Shown: positions 1 through 6,242 of the stretch, piece after piece
Numbering within the stretch: the first letter of the stretch is position 1
Layout of the letters: the number at the start of each line of letters is the position of its first letter
NCBI GenBank assembly: GCA_902803265.1
Contig: CADCPD010000008.1
Coordinates: 1 to 12,705, forward strand
Direction of reading: 5' to 3'
DNA length: 12,705 nt
Source: an uncultured bacterium
Lineage (GTDB): Bacteria > Cyanobacteriota > Vampirovibrionia > Gastranaerophilales > Gastranaerophilaceae
Notes under the pieces: model-generated
Databases searched by the model: none
The model's input: only the letters and a program-made list of their open reading frames with translations
What the model was told of the DNA's origin: nothing
Position numbers and translations under genes: made by a program

Positions 1-2
1 CC

Positions 3-269
3 AAAACAGAAAAATGCAACTGTTCAGAAGATTGCAAATGTAAAAAATGTGATTGTAAATCAGAAAAATGCAATTGTAGTAAAGATTGTAAATGTAAACA
101 AAACGGAAAATGTGATTGCGGAAAATGTCCTTGCAAAGACAAATGTCAATGCAAAAATTGCAAAGCAAAAAATGACAAAAGTAAATGCGATAAAGCTGAA
201 TGCAAAAAAGATTGTAAATGCAAAAAATCTAAAAAATGTGATGTAGTCAAAAACGATTCAGAACAATAG
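3..269 (+). CDS. Cysteine-rich metallothionein-like protein (5' end outside the window)
   Basis: The frame is open from the window edge and stops at TAG 267-269, giving 88 visible residues; the true start lies upstream. 22 of the 88 residues are Cys and most of the rest are Lys, Asp, Glu, Asn or Ser, with almost no hydrophobic residues. The Cys fall in C-x-C and C-x-x-C pairs, for example CNCSEDCKCKKCDC. The unit EKCNCS(E/K)DCKCK occurs at residues 3-14 and 21-32, and a degenerate third copy (ECKKDCKCK) lies near 66-74. Such composition is typical of metallothioneins and other thiolate metal-binding proteins; it does not match the cyanobacterial SmtA layout in any way I can show. The CsoR-type regulator directly downstream suggests Cu(I) binding. 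The metal and the function are inferred; the cysteine pattern is seen directly. A GTG-started ORF in another frame (49-246) is a shadow of this gene. Confidence 0.75.
   Translation, partial: KTEKCNCSEDCKCKKCDCKSEKCNCSKDCKCKQNGKCDCGKCPCKDKCQCKNCKAKNDKSKCDKAECKKDCKCKKSKKCDVVKNDSEQ
9..98 (+). repeat. Tandem in-frame repeat in the cysteine-rich gene
   Basis: Two 36-nt copies at 9-44 and 63-98, offset by 54 nt (18 codons), encode EKCNCSEDCKCK and EKCNCSKDCKCK. The differences are mostly at third positions, plus one substituted residue, so the copies seem to be kept at protein level. This points to growth of the protein by internal duplication of a metal-binding unit. Confidence 0.6.
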
Positions 270-295
270 CTAAAATTTATAAGTTTATAATTTAT

Positions 296-340
296 TTATA
301 GCACATAGTACAATTAAGTATTGTGTGCTATAATTTTTTT
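296..340 (+). promoter_or_regulatory. Palindrome overlapping extended -10 promoter; candidate CsoR operator and/or terminator
   Basis: The arms 296-311 and 318-333 pair over 16 bp with two G-T mismatches, around the 6-nt loop AATTAA. A run of seven T (334-340) follows, which fits an intrinsic terminator for the cysteine-rich gene. The right arm also contains TGCTATAAT (326-334), a perfect extended -10 element. Its predicted transcription start is about 341, the A of the csoR ATG. No Shine-Dalgarno sequence precedes that ATG, so csoR may be leaderless. A long palindrome over a promoter next to a repressor gene is the usual form of an autoregulatory operator. It lacks the central G/C tract of described CsoR operators, so repressor binding is inferred. 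Terminator and operator roles are not exclusive. Confidence 0.55.
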
Positions 341-610
341 ATGAAAGCTGAATCGAAAACAATACAACGATTATTAAAAACTGCAAAAGGACAAATTGAT
401 GGCCTTTTAAAAATGATAGATGAAGATAGAGATTGTATGGATATCAGTACACAACTTTTATCTACTATATCAATTCTAAAGAAGGTTAATTTTGAAATTT
501 TATCTGCACATATGAATCATTGTGTTCGTGAATCTTTTGAAAATGATAGCAGTGATAAACAAGAAAAAATTGATGAAGTTCTGAAAATTTTTGATAAGTT
601 ACTTAAATAA
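341..610 (+). CDS. csoR: CsoR/DUF156-family metal-sensing transcriptional repressor, probably Cu(I)-responsive
   Basis: 89 residues, the normal size for this all-helical, DNA-binding family. Members repress metal-efflux or buffering genes until metal binds. The core shows AKGQIDGLLKMIDEDRDC near 15-32 and HMNHC at 57-61. C32, H57 and C61 are separated by 25 and 4 residues, the same spacing as the Cu(I) ligands C36, H61 and C65 of mycobacterial CsoR. FrmR and RcnR have other residues at these positions, so copper is the best guess. A frame extension to GTG 323 (MCYNFF) would start inside the upstream palindrome, so I prefer ATG 341, where family similarity begins. No Shine-Dalgarno precedes either start. 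It follows a cysteine-rich gene on the same strand, its likely target or partner. Confidence 0.88.
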   Translation: MKAESKTIQRLLKTAKGQIDGLLKMIDEDRDCMDISTQLLSTISILKKVNFEILSAHMNHCVRESFENDSSDKQEKIDEVLKIFDKLLK

Positions 611-689
611 TAAAATTTTAATTTAAAAGATATTGTTTATTAAATAATTTAACAAGAAAGTTGATATTATATTGTAAATTTTTTGTTTA

Positions 690-698
690 TGCTAAAAT
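690..698 (+). promoter_or_regulatory. Extended -10 promoter for rpsF-ssb-rpsR
   Basis: TG-C-TAAAAT at 690-698 is an extended -10 element. It lies in the 121-nt gap after csoR and predicts a start near 705, with a leader of about 27 nt holding the rpsF ribosome site AAGGAG (720-725). A weak -35 (TTGTAA, 672-677) sits only 15 nt away, so the TG extension is the main support. I see no clear terminator for csoR in this gap. Confidence 0.4.
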
Positions 699-731
699 TT
701 ACATATATTTGTAATGATTAAGGAGAAAAAC

Positions 732-1034
732 ATGAAACAATATGAATTATTAACTATTTTTAGACCAAATTTAGATACAGATGAAATCGAAAAATTGATA
801 GAAAAATTCGATGAATCATTAGCAGCATTAGACGTTAAAATCGTATCTAGAGATAAAATTGGCAGAAAAAAATTAGCTTATGATATCAAGAATTTTAGAG
901 ATGGTTATTTTGTAGATACTATAGTAACTATTCCTGCAGAAAATATCTCTGAATTGAAAACTCAAATGAAACATAATGAAAATATTTTAAGAACAATGTT
1001 TTTAGAAGTTTCAGCTGAAACAGTTAACGCATAA
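732..1034 (+). CDS. rpsF: 30S ribosomal protein bS6
   Basis: Small-subunit protein that binds 16S rRNA as a pair with S18. The 100-residue product starts MKQYELLTIFRPNL and has the S6 signatures GRKKLAYDIKNFRDGYFV and LKTQMKHNENILRTMF. The frame extends to ATG 714, but that ATG lies before the strong ribosome site AAGGAG (720-725), six bases from ATG 732, so 732 is the start. It heads the classic rpsF-ssb-rpsR order; its TAA overlaps the ribosome site of ssb. I see no rplI after rpsR, where many bacteria have it. Confidence 0.96.
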   Translation: MKQYELLTIFRPNLDTDEIEKLIEKFDESLAALDVKIVSRDKIGRKKLAYDIKNFRDGYFVDTIVTIPAENISELKTQMKHNENILRTMFLEVSAETVNA

Positions 1035-1045
1035 GGAATTTGATA

Positions 1046-1447
1046 ATGACACTTGCAAAAGCGGTTGTAACAGGTTATGTATATAGAAATCCTGAAAAAA
1101 GATTTACTCAAAATAACATTTCAGTATCAGCGTTTGTATTAAACATTGGTGATAAAGAAGAAATGTTAATCAGAGTAATATCTAAAAGAACTGCATTAAA
1201 TGATGTTATTGATGAAATTTCAAAAGGAGACAGAGTCCTTGTTGAAGGCAGATTGCAAATAGCAAATGTAAAATCTGATGACGGTAGCGAAAGAAGAATT
1301 TACGAAATTGATGCAAATGACATAGAAAAAATGTCGTCAGATGCTGTAAAATCTTCAAAAGCAGCAAGTAATAAAGATGAAATTGTTAAATTTGCAGAAG
1401 AAGAATTCGTTGATGAATTGATTTCAGAAGATGAAATTCCATTTTAA
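1046..1447 (+). CDS. ssb: Single-stranded DNA-binding protein
   Basis: Binds single-stranded DNA in replication, repair and recombination through an N-terminal OB fold, and recruits partners through its C-terminal tip. The 133-residue product has an OB-fold region at about 1-95 (including ALNDVIDEISKGDRVLVEGRLQ), a low-complexity linker, and ends SEDEIPF, the conserved acidic tip ending in P-F. It is short and lacks the tryptophans that stack on DNA in the E. coli protein. ATG 1046 follows AAGGAA (1033-1038), which overlaps the rpsF stop. A TTG at 1040, two codons earlier in frame, lies too close to that site. Position between rpsF and rpsR supports the call. Confidence 0.93.
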   Translation: MTLAKAVVTGYVYRNPEKRFTQNNISVSAFVLNIGDKEEMLIRVISKRTALNDVIDEISKGDRVLVEGRLQIANVKSDDGSERRIYEIDANDIEKMSSDAVKSSKAASNKDEIVKFAEEEFVDELISEDEIPF

Positions 1448-1490
1448 TAGATATTAATATTAAACAATTACAAACGAAAGGAAAATAATA

Positions 1491-1724
1491 ATGGCAAAAC
1501 AAGATTTACAAGACAAGAAAAAGAAAAAATGTTGTAGTTTTTGTGCAGATAAGGTAGATTATATTGACTACAAAGATGCAGCAAAATTAAAAAGATATTT
1601 AACAGAAGCTGGTAAAATTATTCCAAGAAGAGTGACTGGTAACTGTGCAGAACACCAAAGAATGGTTGCGAAGGCTATTAAAAGAGCAAGAGAAGCTGCA
1701 ATAATCAGTTACGTTTTTGACTAA
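1491..1724 (+). CDS. rpsR: 30S ribosomal protein bS18
   Basis: Small-subunit protein that binds as a pair with S6. The 77-residue product has a lysine-rich start, then CCSFC (14-18), IDYKDAAKLKRYLTEAGKI, and the family block IPRRVTGNCAEHQR. Cysteines at 14, 15, 18 and 52 make this a cysteine-containing, possibly zinc-binding form. The ribosome site AAAGGA (1477-1482) lies eight bases before the ATG. It is the last gene of the rpsF-ssb-rpsR set, 62 nt before the next gene. Confidence 0.96.
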   Translation: MAKQDLQDKKKKKCCSFCADKVDYIDYKDAAKLKRYLTEAGKIIPRRVTGNCAEHQRMVAKAIKRAREAAIISYVFD

Positions 1725-1786
1725 TTTAATTATTAATTTTATAATTTATTATACAGATAGTATAGTAATGATAAAAAGGTTATATT

Positions 1787-2788
1787 ATGAGTAAGCAACG
1801 AATAGCTGTAATAGGATGCGGACTTTGGGGTAGAAATATCGTAAGAAATTTCTACAATCTTGGTGTGCTTGACACAGTTTGTGATATGGATGAAGAACAT
1901 TTAAAAATGGTTACTGAACAATATCCGGGTGTTAATGTTACAAAAGATTATAAAGAAGTAGTCAATAGTTCTGAAATTACCAGTGTCATTGTTGTTACAC
2001 CCAGCCATACTCACTATAAATTAGTTAAGGAATTTTTACAAAGCGGCAAGAATGTTTATGTAGAAAAACCTATTTCTACTGTTGCTCAAGAAGCAAGAGA
2101 TTTATCTAATTTGGCTAAGGAAAAAGGCTTGGTATTAATGGTTGGTCACTTGTTGTTATATCACCCTGCTGTTAACAGATTGAAAATGTTGATTGATGAA
2201 GGTCAGCTTGGCGATATTGTTTATGCTCAAAGTGATAGATTAAATGTAAATTATTTCAAAAATGACAGAAGCGTTATGTGGGATTTGGCTCCGCATGATG
2301 TCTCTTTGATTAGCTATGTAACTTCAAAAGAACCTGTAAGGGTATTATCTGCTGTAGGTTGCAGCAGTGAACGAAATGAAATAATGGATATAACTCACAT
2401 TACAATTGAATTTGAAGATGGAGTTATCGGTCATATTTCTGAAAGTTGGATTACACCTAAAAAACATGTAACCTTATTAGTTAGAGGCACTAAGAAAACA
2501 GCCATTTTAGATGACACTGTATCAGAAAATAAACTTCAATTATTTGATAATTATGCAAATAATTCTGTTGATGTCAAATTAGACTACTTAGAAATTGAAC
2601 CTTTGAAACTTGAGTGTCAGCATTTTATTTCATGTTGTGATAATTGTGCTAAAGCTCGTTCTGACGGTGAAAATGGCTACAGTGTTGTTAAAATTTTAGA
2701 GGAAGCTGAAAAGATAATGCTTGGAGAGAAAATGGTTGAACTTTTGGATAATCATAATTTTGCATTATCTAGATTAAAACAAAATTAA
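1787..2788 (+). CDS. Gfo/Idh/MocA-family NAD(P)-dependent oxidoreductase
   Basis: Cytoplasmic dehydrogenase of the sugar/inositol oxidoreductase superfamily; 333 residues is normal. The N-terminal Rossmann domain has VIGCGLWGRN (8-17, G-x-G-x-x-G) and the hallmark VEKPIS with E93-K94-P95, where the lysine is the usual catalytic residue. The second domain carries GHLLLYHPAVNRLK and MWDLAPHDVSL with H170, the family's usual acid/base position. The GH-LLYHPA and WDLAPHD pattern recalls the WlbA/WbpB group that oxidises UDP-GlcNAc uronate at C3, but substrate cannot be read from sequence. Ribosome site AAAGG at 1775-1779. It leads a cluster of four same-strand genes with gaps of 17, 2 and 5 nt. 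Codon use resembles its neighbours. Confidence 0.87.
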   Translation: MSKQRIAVIGCGLWGRNIVRNFYNLGVLDTVCDMDEEHLKMVTEQYPGVNVTKDYKEVVNSSEITSVIVVTPSHTHYKLVKEFLQSGKNVYVEKPISTVAQEARDLSNLAKEKGLVLMVGHLLLYHPAVNRLKMLIDEGQLGDIVYAQSDRLNVNYFKNDRSVMWDLAPHDVSLISYVTSKEPVRVLSAVGCSSERNEIMDITHITIEFEDGVIGHISESWITPKKHVTLLVRGTKKTAILDDTVSENKLQLFDNYANNSVDVKLDYLEIEPLKLECQHFISCCDNCAKARSDGENGYSVVKILEEAEKIMLGEKMVELLDNHNFALSRLKQN

Positions 2789-2805
2789 TTTATTATGGGG
2801 GCAGG

Positions 2806-3549
2806 ATGTCAGAAAATATAGTTAACGAAGAAAGTAAAATTGTTAAAGCTATGGATATTTTGAAAAAATCAAGTGCTAATATTGTTAGTATCTTTAGAAT
2901 TTTATTAGTTTTTGCAGCAATATATTTGGTTGTTGCTTTTAGACGTGATACTGATGCCTTTTTTGTTACGAAGCAAATGGTTACTAATTCCGGAATTGCT
3001 TATTATATAGCTTTTGGCTTAACCGGATTGGCATTTGCTCTTGATGGTTTGGATGGATATCTTGCAAGAAAGTTTAATATTTCATCTAAATTAGGTGCAA
3101 CTTTAGATATTATGGCTGATAGAATTGCTGAATATTCTTATTGGATTTTGTTTGCAGTTATGGGTTGGCTTTCAATAGTATTTCCTTTAATAGCTATTGT
3201 TAGAGGTGTTGTTGTTGATAGTATAAGAAGTGTTGCTGCAAGTTATGGTTATACCGCTTTTGGTGAAAAATCAATGCAGGAAGATGTTGTATACAGATTT
3301 ATTTGTTGTTCTAAATTCGTTAGAATTTGGTATGCTGTTGCAAAAGTAGGTGCATTTATGTTGATTATTCTTTATAATGTGCCAACATTAGATTATTACG
3401 TAGCTAAATTCTGGTATGTATTTGCTGCTATATTCACAGAAACAGCTATTTTGCTTTGTGTTCTAAGAGGAATACCTGTAGTGTTTGAAAGTAAAAAATT
3501 ATTTGTTGACGTTGATAAAGAAATAACTGAAGAGGTTGAAAACAATTAG
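2806..3549 (+). CDS. CDP-alcohol phosphatidyltransferase family membrane protein
   Basis: Transfers a phosphatidyl group from CDP-diacylglycerol to an alcohol, at the inner membrane. The diagnostic motif D-G-x2-A-R-x8-G-x3-D-x3-D is complete: D83-G84, A87-R88, G97, D101 and D105, preceded by D80. Hydrophobic segments lie near residues 28-45, 63-79, 110-135, 168-185 and 200-220. The 247 residues exceed typical PgsA (about 180-200), with extra sequence between the motif and the last helices and an acidic C-terminal tail. PgsA (phosphatidylglycerophosphate synthase) is the commonest member and is possible; phosphatidylinositol-phosphate or archaetidyl-type synthases are alternatives. The run GGGGGCAGG touches the ATG, an unusually close ribosome site; ATG 2851 would be the next start. 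Confidence 0.83.
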   Translation: MSENIVNEESKIVKAMDILKKSSANIVSIFRILLVFAAIYLVVAFRRDTDAFFVTKQMVTNSGIAYYIAFGLTGLAFALDGLDGYLARKFNISSKLGATLDIMADRIAEYSYWILFAVMGWLSIVFPLIAIVRGVVVDSIRSVAASYGYTAFGEKSMQEDVVYRFICCSKFVRIWYAVAKVGAFMLIILYNVPTLDYYVAKFWYVFAAIFTETAILLCVLRGIPVVFESKKLFVDVDKEITEEVENN

Positions 3550-3551
3550 AA

Positions 3552-4028
3552 ATGCCAACAAATAAAGGTATTAAGTCTTTTAATATTGTACTTGTGGAGC
3601 CTGAAATTCCACAAAATACAGGAAATATAATTAGACTTTGTGCATGTACTTCGGCGAATCTTTATCTTGTTGGTGCATTAGGTTTTTCTTTGACAAGCAA
3701 ATATTTAAAGCGTTCAGGTTTAGATTATCATGATTTCGTTAACGTTAAAAGAGTTGTTTCTTTAGATGAATTGTGGAATGAATTTCCTGATTCGAATTTT
3801 TATTATTTTACAACTAAAACTGATAAAGAGCATTATAAAGCCCCCTATAATGAGGGTGATTTTTTGGTATTTGGACCTGAAACACGAGGTCTTAACGAGG
3901 ACTTGTTAAGAGAAAAAAATGAAAATTGTTACACAATACCGATGATAGAAGACAGAAGAAGCTTGAATTTATCTAATTCTGTAGCTATAGTTTTATATGA
4001 AGCTATAAGACAAAATTATGGAGTCTAA
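3552..4028 (+). CDS. trmL: tRNA (cytidine/uridine-34 2'-O)-methyltransferase
   Basis: SPOUT-class (trefoil knot) enzyme that methylates the wobble ribose of tRNA-Leu using S-adenosylmethionine. The 158 residues match TrmL size. Conserved blocks are EPEIPQNTGNIIR (16-28), FGPETRGL (107-114), and the knot region RRSLNLSNSVAIVLYEA (135-151). It begins 2 nt after the phosphatidyltransferase stop with only a distant AGAGG (3531-3535), so translational coupling is likely. Its stand-alone form lacks the N-terminal RNA-binding extension seen in larger SpoU-type methylases. Confidence 0.94.
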   Translation: MPTNKGIKSFNIVLVEPEIPQNTGNIIRLCACTSANLYLVGALGFSLTSKYLKRSGLDYHDFVNVKRVVSLDELWNEFPDSNFYYFTTKTDKEHYKAPYNEGDFLVFGPETRGLNEDLLREKNENCYTIPMIEDRRSLNLSNSVAIVLYEAIRQNYGV

Positions 4029-4033
4029 TTAAA

Positions 4034-4891
4034 TTGGAACTACACCTTCCGAAAAGAGAACAAAAATCATATAAAGGAACTTTTGGTAAAGTCTTAAATG
4101 TCGCAGGCAGCAGAAATTATTCCGGAGCTGCTTACTTTTCAAGTATTTCTGCTCTTAAGGTTGGTTGTGGCTATGTAACTTTAGCAAGTGTGCCTTCAGT
4201 TTTGTCAAAAATTGCATCTTTATCTCCTGATATTGTTTATATTCCGGTTGGTGAAATTAAACCTCAGCTTGATAAATATGATGTATATTCATTGGGTTCA
4301 GGTTTATCTCAAGATGCTGGAGCTATGCTTTTATTTAAAGCCATTTTAGCCGATTTAAAGGATACAGAAAAAACTGTTATAATTGACGCGGAAGGATTAA
4401 ATATTATTTCTAAATTTCCAAAAATTAAATTGCCAAAAAATGTTATTTTAACGCCTCATGTTGGAGAAGCATCAAGGTTAACCGGTCTAAAATGTGATGA
4501 TATTTTGAGAAATCCAAGATTTGCTGCAAAAAAAATAAGTGAAAAATTTAACTGTATTACGGTTTTAAAAAGCCATAAAACAATTGTTTGTTCAGCAGAC
4601 GCAGATTTTTATACTAATAATACCGGTAATTCAGCATTGGCAAAAGCTGGTACTGGTGATGTTTTATGTGGGATGATTGCAGGCTTTGCTGCTCAAAAAA
4701 TGCAACCGATTGAGGCGGCTTGTCTTGCAGTTAATATTCATGGACTTGCTGGAGAATTAGCATCAAAAGACTTAACAGAATATTCTGTTTTGGCTTCAGA
4801 TTTAGTAAATTATATTCCTAATGCAATTCGCTATTTCGGTGAAAATTACATTGGTGAATCTGATATAGATGATGAACCGGCAGGAGATTAG
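4034..4891 (+). CDS. nnrD: ADP-dependent (S)-NAD(P)H-hydrate dehydratase, stand-alone
   Basis: Repairs damaged NAD(P)H hydrates back to NAD(P)H, in the cytoplasm; ribokinase-like fold. Family blocks are FGKVLNVAGSRNYSGAA near 17-33, VTLASVPSV, LGSGLSQD, IIDAEGLNII, LTPHVGEASRLTG, and the nucleotide-site block NTGNSALAKAGTGDVLCGMI near 195-214, then AVNIHGLAGELAS. The 285 residues cover only the dehydratase domain; many bacteria fuse it to the NnrE epimerase (about 500 residues), so the epimerase should be elsewhere or missing. The start is TTG 4034, with GGAG at 4020-4023 inside the end of trmL. No ATG fits the domain start. An acidic tail (GESDIDDEPAGD) follows the domain and the end overlaps anmK by 4 bp, tail to tail. 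Confidence 0.9.
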   Translation: MELHLPKREQKSYKGTFGKVLNVAGSRNYSGAAYFSSISALKVGCGYVTLASVPSVLSKIASLSPDIVYIPVGEIKPQLDKYDVYSLGSGLSQDAGAMLLFKAILADLKDTEKTVIIDAEGLNIISKFPKIKLPKNVILTPHVGEASRLTGLKCDDILRNPRFAAKKISEKFNCITVLKSHKTIVCSADADFYTNNTGNSALAKAGTGDVLCGMIAGFAAQKMQPIEAACLAVNIHGLAGELASKDLTEYSVLASDLVNYIPNAIRYFGENYIGESDIDDEPAGD

Positions 4892-5988
4892 TATGTTATC
4901 TTTCCTAAAACTGTTCTTTTTTTAGCTCCTGTGCATGATGGAAGATTACTTGGAATATTATAAAAAGTGCAATATCCGAGTAATGCAAAAGCGGCTATTT
5001 CTTTAAAATTATTTGAAATTCCGTAGTCTTCATGTGTTTTCAATTGGATATGTTTCGGTAGATAGTGTCTTAAGTATTTAATTAATGTCGGATTATAAGC
5101 CCCTCCACCGCCGAGTATAACCTCGTCAATTGATGATTGAGTATAAATAAATCTTTCATATGAAACAGCTATAGATTTAGCTGTTAGAGCAGTTAGAGTT
5201 GATATTATATCTTCTGGTTTTTCCGGTGCAAATTTTAACGCGTTTTCAATATATTTTTCTGAAAAATATTCTCGGCCTGTTGTTTTTGGAGGTTCTGTTA
5301 AATAATATTCATCTTCTAATAATATATTTAACCAACTGTCGCAAATGGTTCCTTCCATAGCCGTTAAACCATCTTTATCATATTCTCTGTTAAAATATTT
5401 TTTCATACAGTAATCTATAAGCATGTTTCCCGGCCCGTTATCAAAACCATATGTATCTGCATCATTTAAAATAACTGTTGAATTTGAAATTCCTCCGATA
5501 TTTTGAATTATAAGATTTTTCTTTAATGGTTTAAACCATTTTTCATCTGCAAAACAAACTAAAGGCGCACCTTGACCTCCAACAGCAATATCCTTTTCTC
5601 TGAAATTTGATATTGTTATACACTCAGTTCTCGATGCGATTACAGAGGATTCTCCTATTTGTAGTGTGCTGTTAGCAGGAATATGGTATATAGTTTGACC
5701 ATGTGATGCTATAAAATCAGGTTTTCCGTGTTTTTTTATTAATTCCTTTGCTGCAGCTGCAAAGCATTCTCCAACAACAAAATTCATTCTGCATAATTCT
5801 TTTATTGTGCTATCAGGTTTATATAGTTTAAAGATTTGTTCTTTGACGTTTTCCGGATAGGGGTAGTTTATTCCGTCAATGACTTCAACTCGTAAATCAG
5901 GTGTTACTTTGCAGTAACCAGCATCAATTGAGTCAGTTGATGTTCCGCTCATTAATGATATTACGTATTTTGTTTCTTTTTCGTCCAT
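4888..5988 (-). CDS. anmK: Anhydro-N-acetylmuramic acid kinase
   Basis: Hydrolyses the 1,6-anhydro ring of anhydro-MurNAc and phosphorylates it to MurNAc-6-phosphate, in peptidoglycan recycling. The 366 residues match the family. Seen blocks are SLMSGTSTDSIDAG (11-24), ASHGQTIYH (95-102), QIGESSVIASRT, AVGGQGAPLV (135-144), NIGGISN (163-169), GFDNGPGN with D183 (the catalytic base equivalent to Asp182 of the Pseudomonas enzyme), and ILGGGGAYN near 300. The common GTS-x-DG motif reads GTSTDS here. ATG 5988 is preceded only by AAGG two to three bases away; a promoter at 5995-6023 predicts a start on the ATG. It lies alone, convergent with the nnrD cluster, just after a minus-strand terminator. 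MurQ is not in the window. Confidence 0.94.
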   Translation of the reverse strand: MDEKETKYVISLMSGTSTDSIDAGYCKVTPDLRVEVIDGINYPYPENVKEQIFKLYKPDSTIKELCRMNFVVGECFAAAAKELIKKHGKPDFIASHGQTIYHIPANSTLQIGESSVIASRTECITISNFREKDIAVGGQGAPLVCFADEKWFKPLKKNLIIQNIGGISNSTVILNDADTYGFDNGPGNMLIDYCMKKYFNREYDKDGLTAMEGTICDSWLNILLEDEYYLTEPPKTTGREYFSEKYIENALKFAPEKPEDIISTLTALTAKSIAVSYERFIYTQSSIDEVILGGGGAYNPTLIKYLRHYLPKHIQLKTHEDYGISNNFKEIAAFALLGYCTFYNIPSNLPSCTGAKKRTVLGKITY

Positions 5989-5994
5989 TGCCTT

Positions 5995-6023
5995 ATTATA
6001 AAAAAAAACTTGCCTTTCGGCAA
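5995..6023 (-). promoter_or_regulatory. Promoter for anmK, nested in the upstream terminator
   Basis: On the minus strand, TTGCCG (6023-6018) is 17 bp from a perfect TATAAT (6000-5995). The -35 matches TTGACA at four of six positions. The -10 lies six bases from the anmK ATG, so the predicted start is the A of that ATG. The -35 is made by the hairpin of the terminator and the spacer by its T-run. Confidence 0.45.
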
Positions 6024-6024
6024 G
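6000..6024 (-). terminator. Intrinsic terminator (minus strand)
   Basis: Read on the minus strand, CTTGCC-GAAA-GGCAAG (6024-6009) forms a 6-bp GC-rich stem with a stable GNRA-type tetraloop, extendable by G-U pairs. Nine T follow (6008-6000). It cannot belong to anmK, which starts 12 nt downstream, so it ends a transcript coming from the gap at 6030-6389 or attenuates entry into anmK. Confidence 0.8.
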
Positions 6025-6078
6025 CCTATGAGAAAACTATCCCTTTGTCCTCTCATGATCAAATTTTGTTTGTATATT

Positions 6079-6201
6079 TCAACTATCTATTGCGTAAAAT
6101 CTGTTTTGAGCACATGCTCTGTTGCCATCACTCCTTTTCTTAGCTATTCCAAATCCTTCCCTTGTCCCTTTCGACATATTTATACTAGTACTTCTTTCCA
6201 T
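6079..6201 (-). CDS. Possible 40-residue basic small protein inside the RNA candidate
   Basis: ATG 6201 to TGA 6079 encodes 40 residues, MERSTSINMSKGTREGFG followed by a K/R-rich stretch and ending NRFYAIDS. Composition is not random-looking (mixed charge, glycine, aromatic near the end), and an in-frame stop lies two codons before the ATG. There is no convincing ribosome site before either Met1 or Met9. A second option in another frame is AAGGAG followed by ATG at 6129 and the peptide MATEHVLKTDFTQ. I recognise neither. These ORFs overlap the paired regions, so they may be incidental to a structured RNA or may be a leader peptide. Confidence 0.2.
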   Translation of the reverse strand: MERSTSINMSKGTREGFGIAKKRSDGNRACAQNRFYAIDS

Positions 6202-6242
6202 GACTTACAAGTAAAATATTTGTGTTTTTTTTTACAATAGAC

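Noticed and set aside
9..98. Direct repeats near the left edge as a CRISPR array
   Set aside because: Only two to three degenerate copies with in-frame, codon-level changes and no constant spacers; they are coding repeats.
49..246. GTG-started 65-codon plus-strand ORF rich in Asn, Lys and Val
   Set aside because: It is the frame-shifted shadow of the cysteine-rich gene; its repeats are the same DNA read out of frame.
1725..1786. Terminator or separate promoter between rpsR and the dehydrogenase
   Set aside because: Only AT-rich sequence with no GC stem and no convincing -35/-10 pair.
5901..6240. Two plus-strand ORFs of 76-80 codons in and beside the anmK 5' end
   Set aside because: They lie antisense to anmK and the RNA candidate, have no ribosome sites and show no recognisable protein features.
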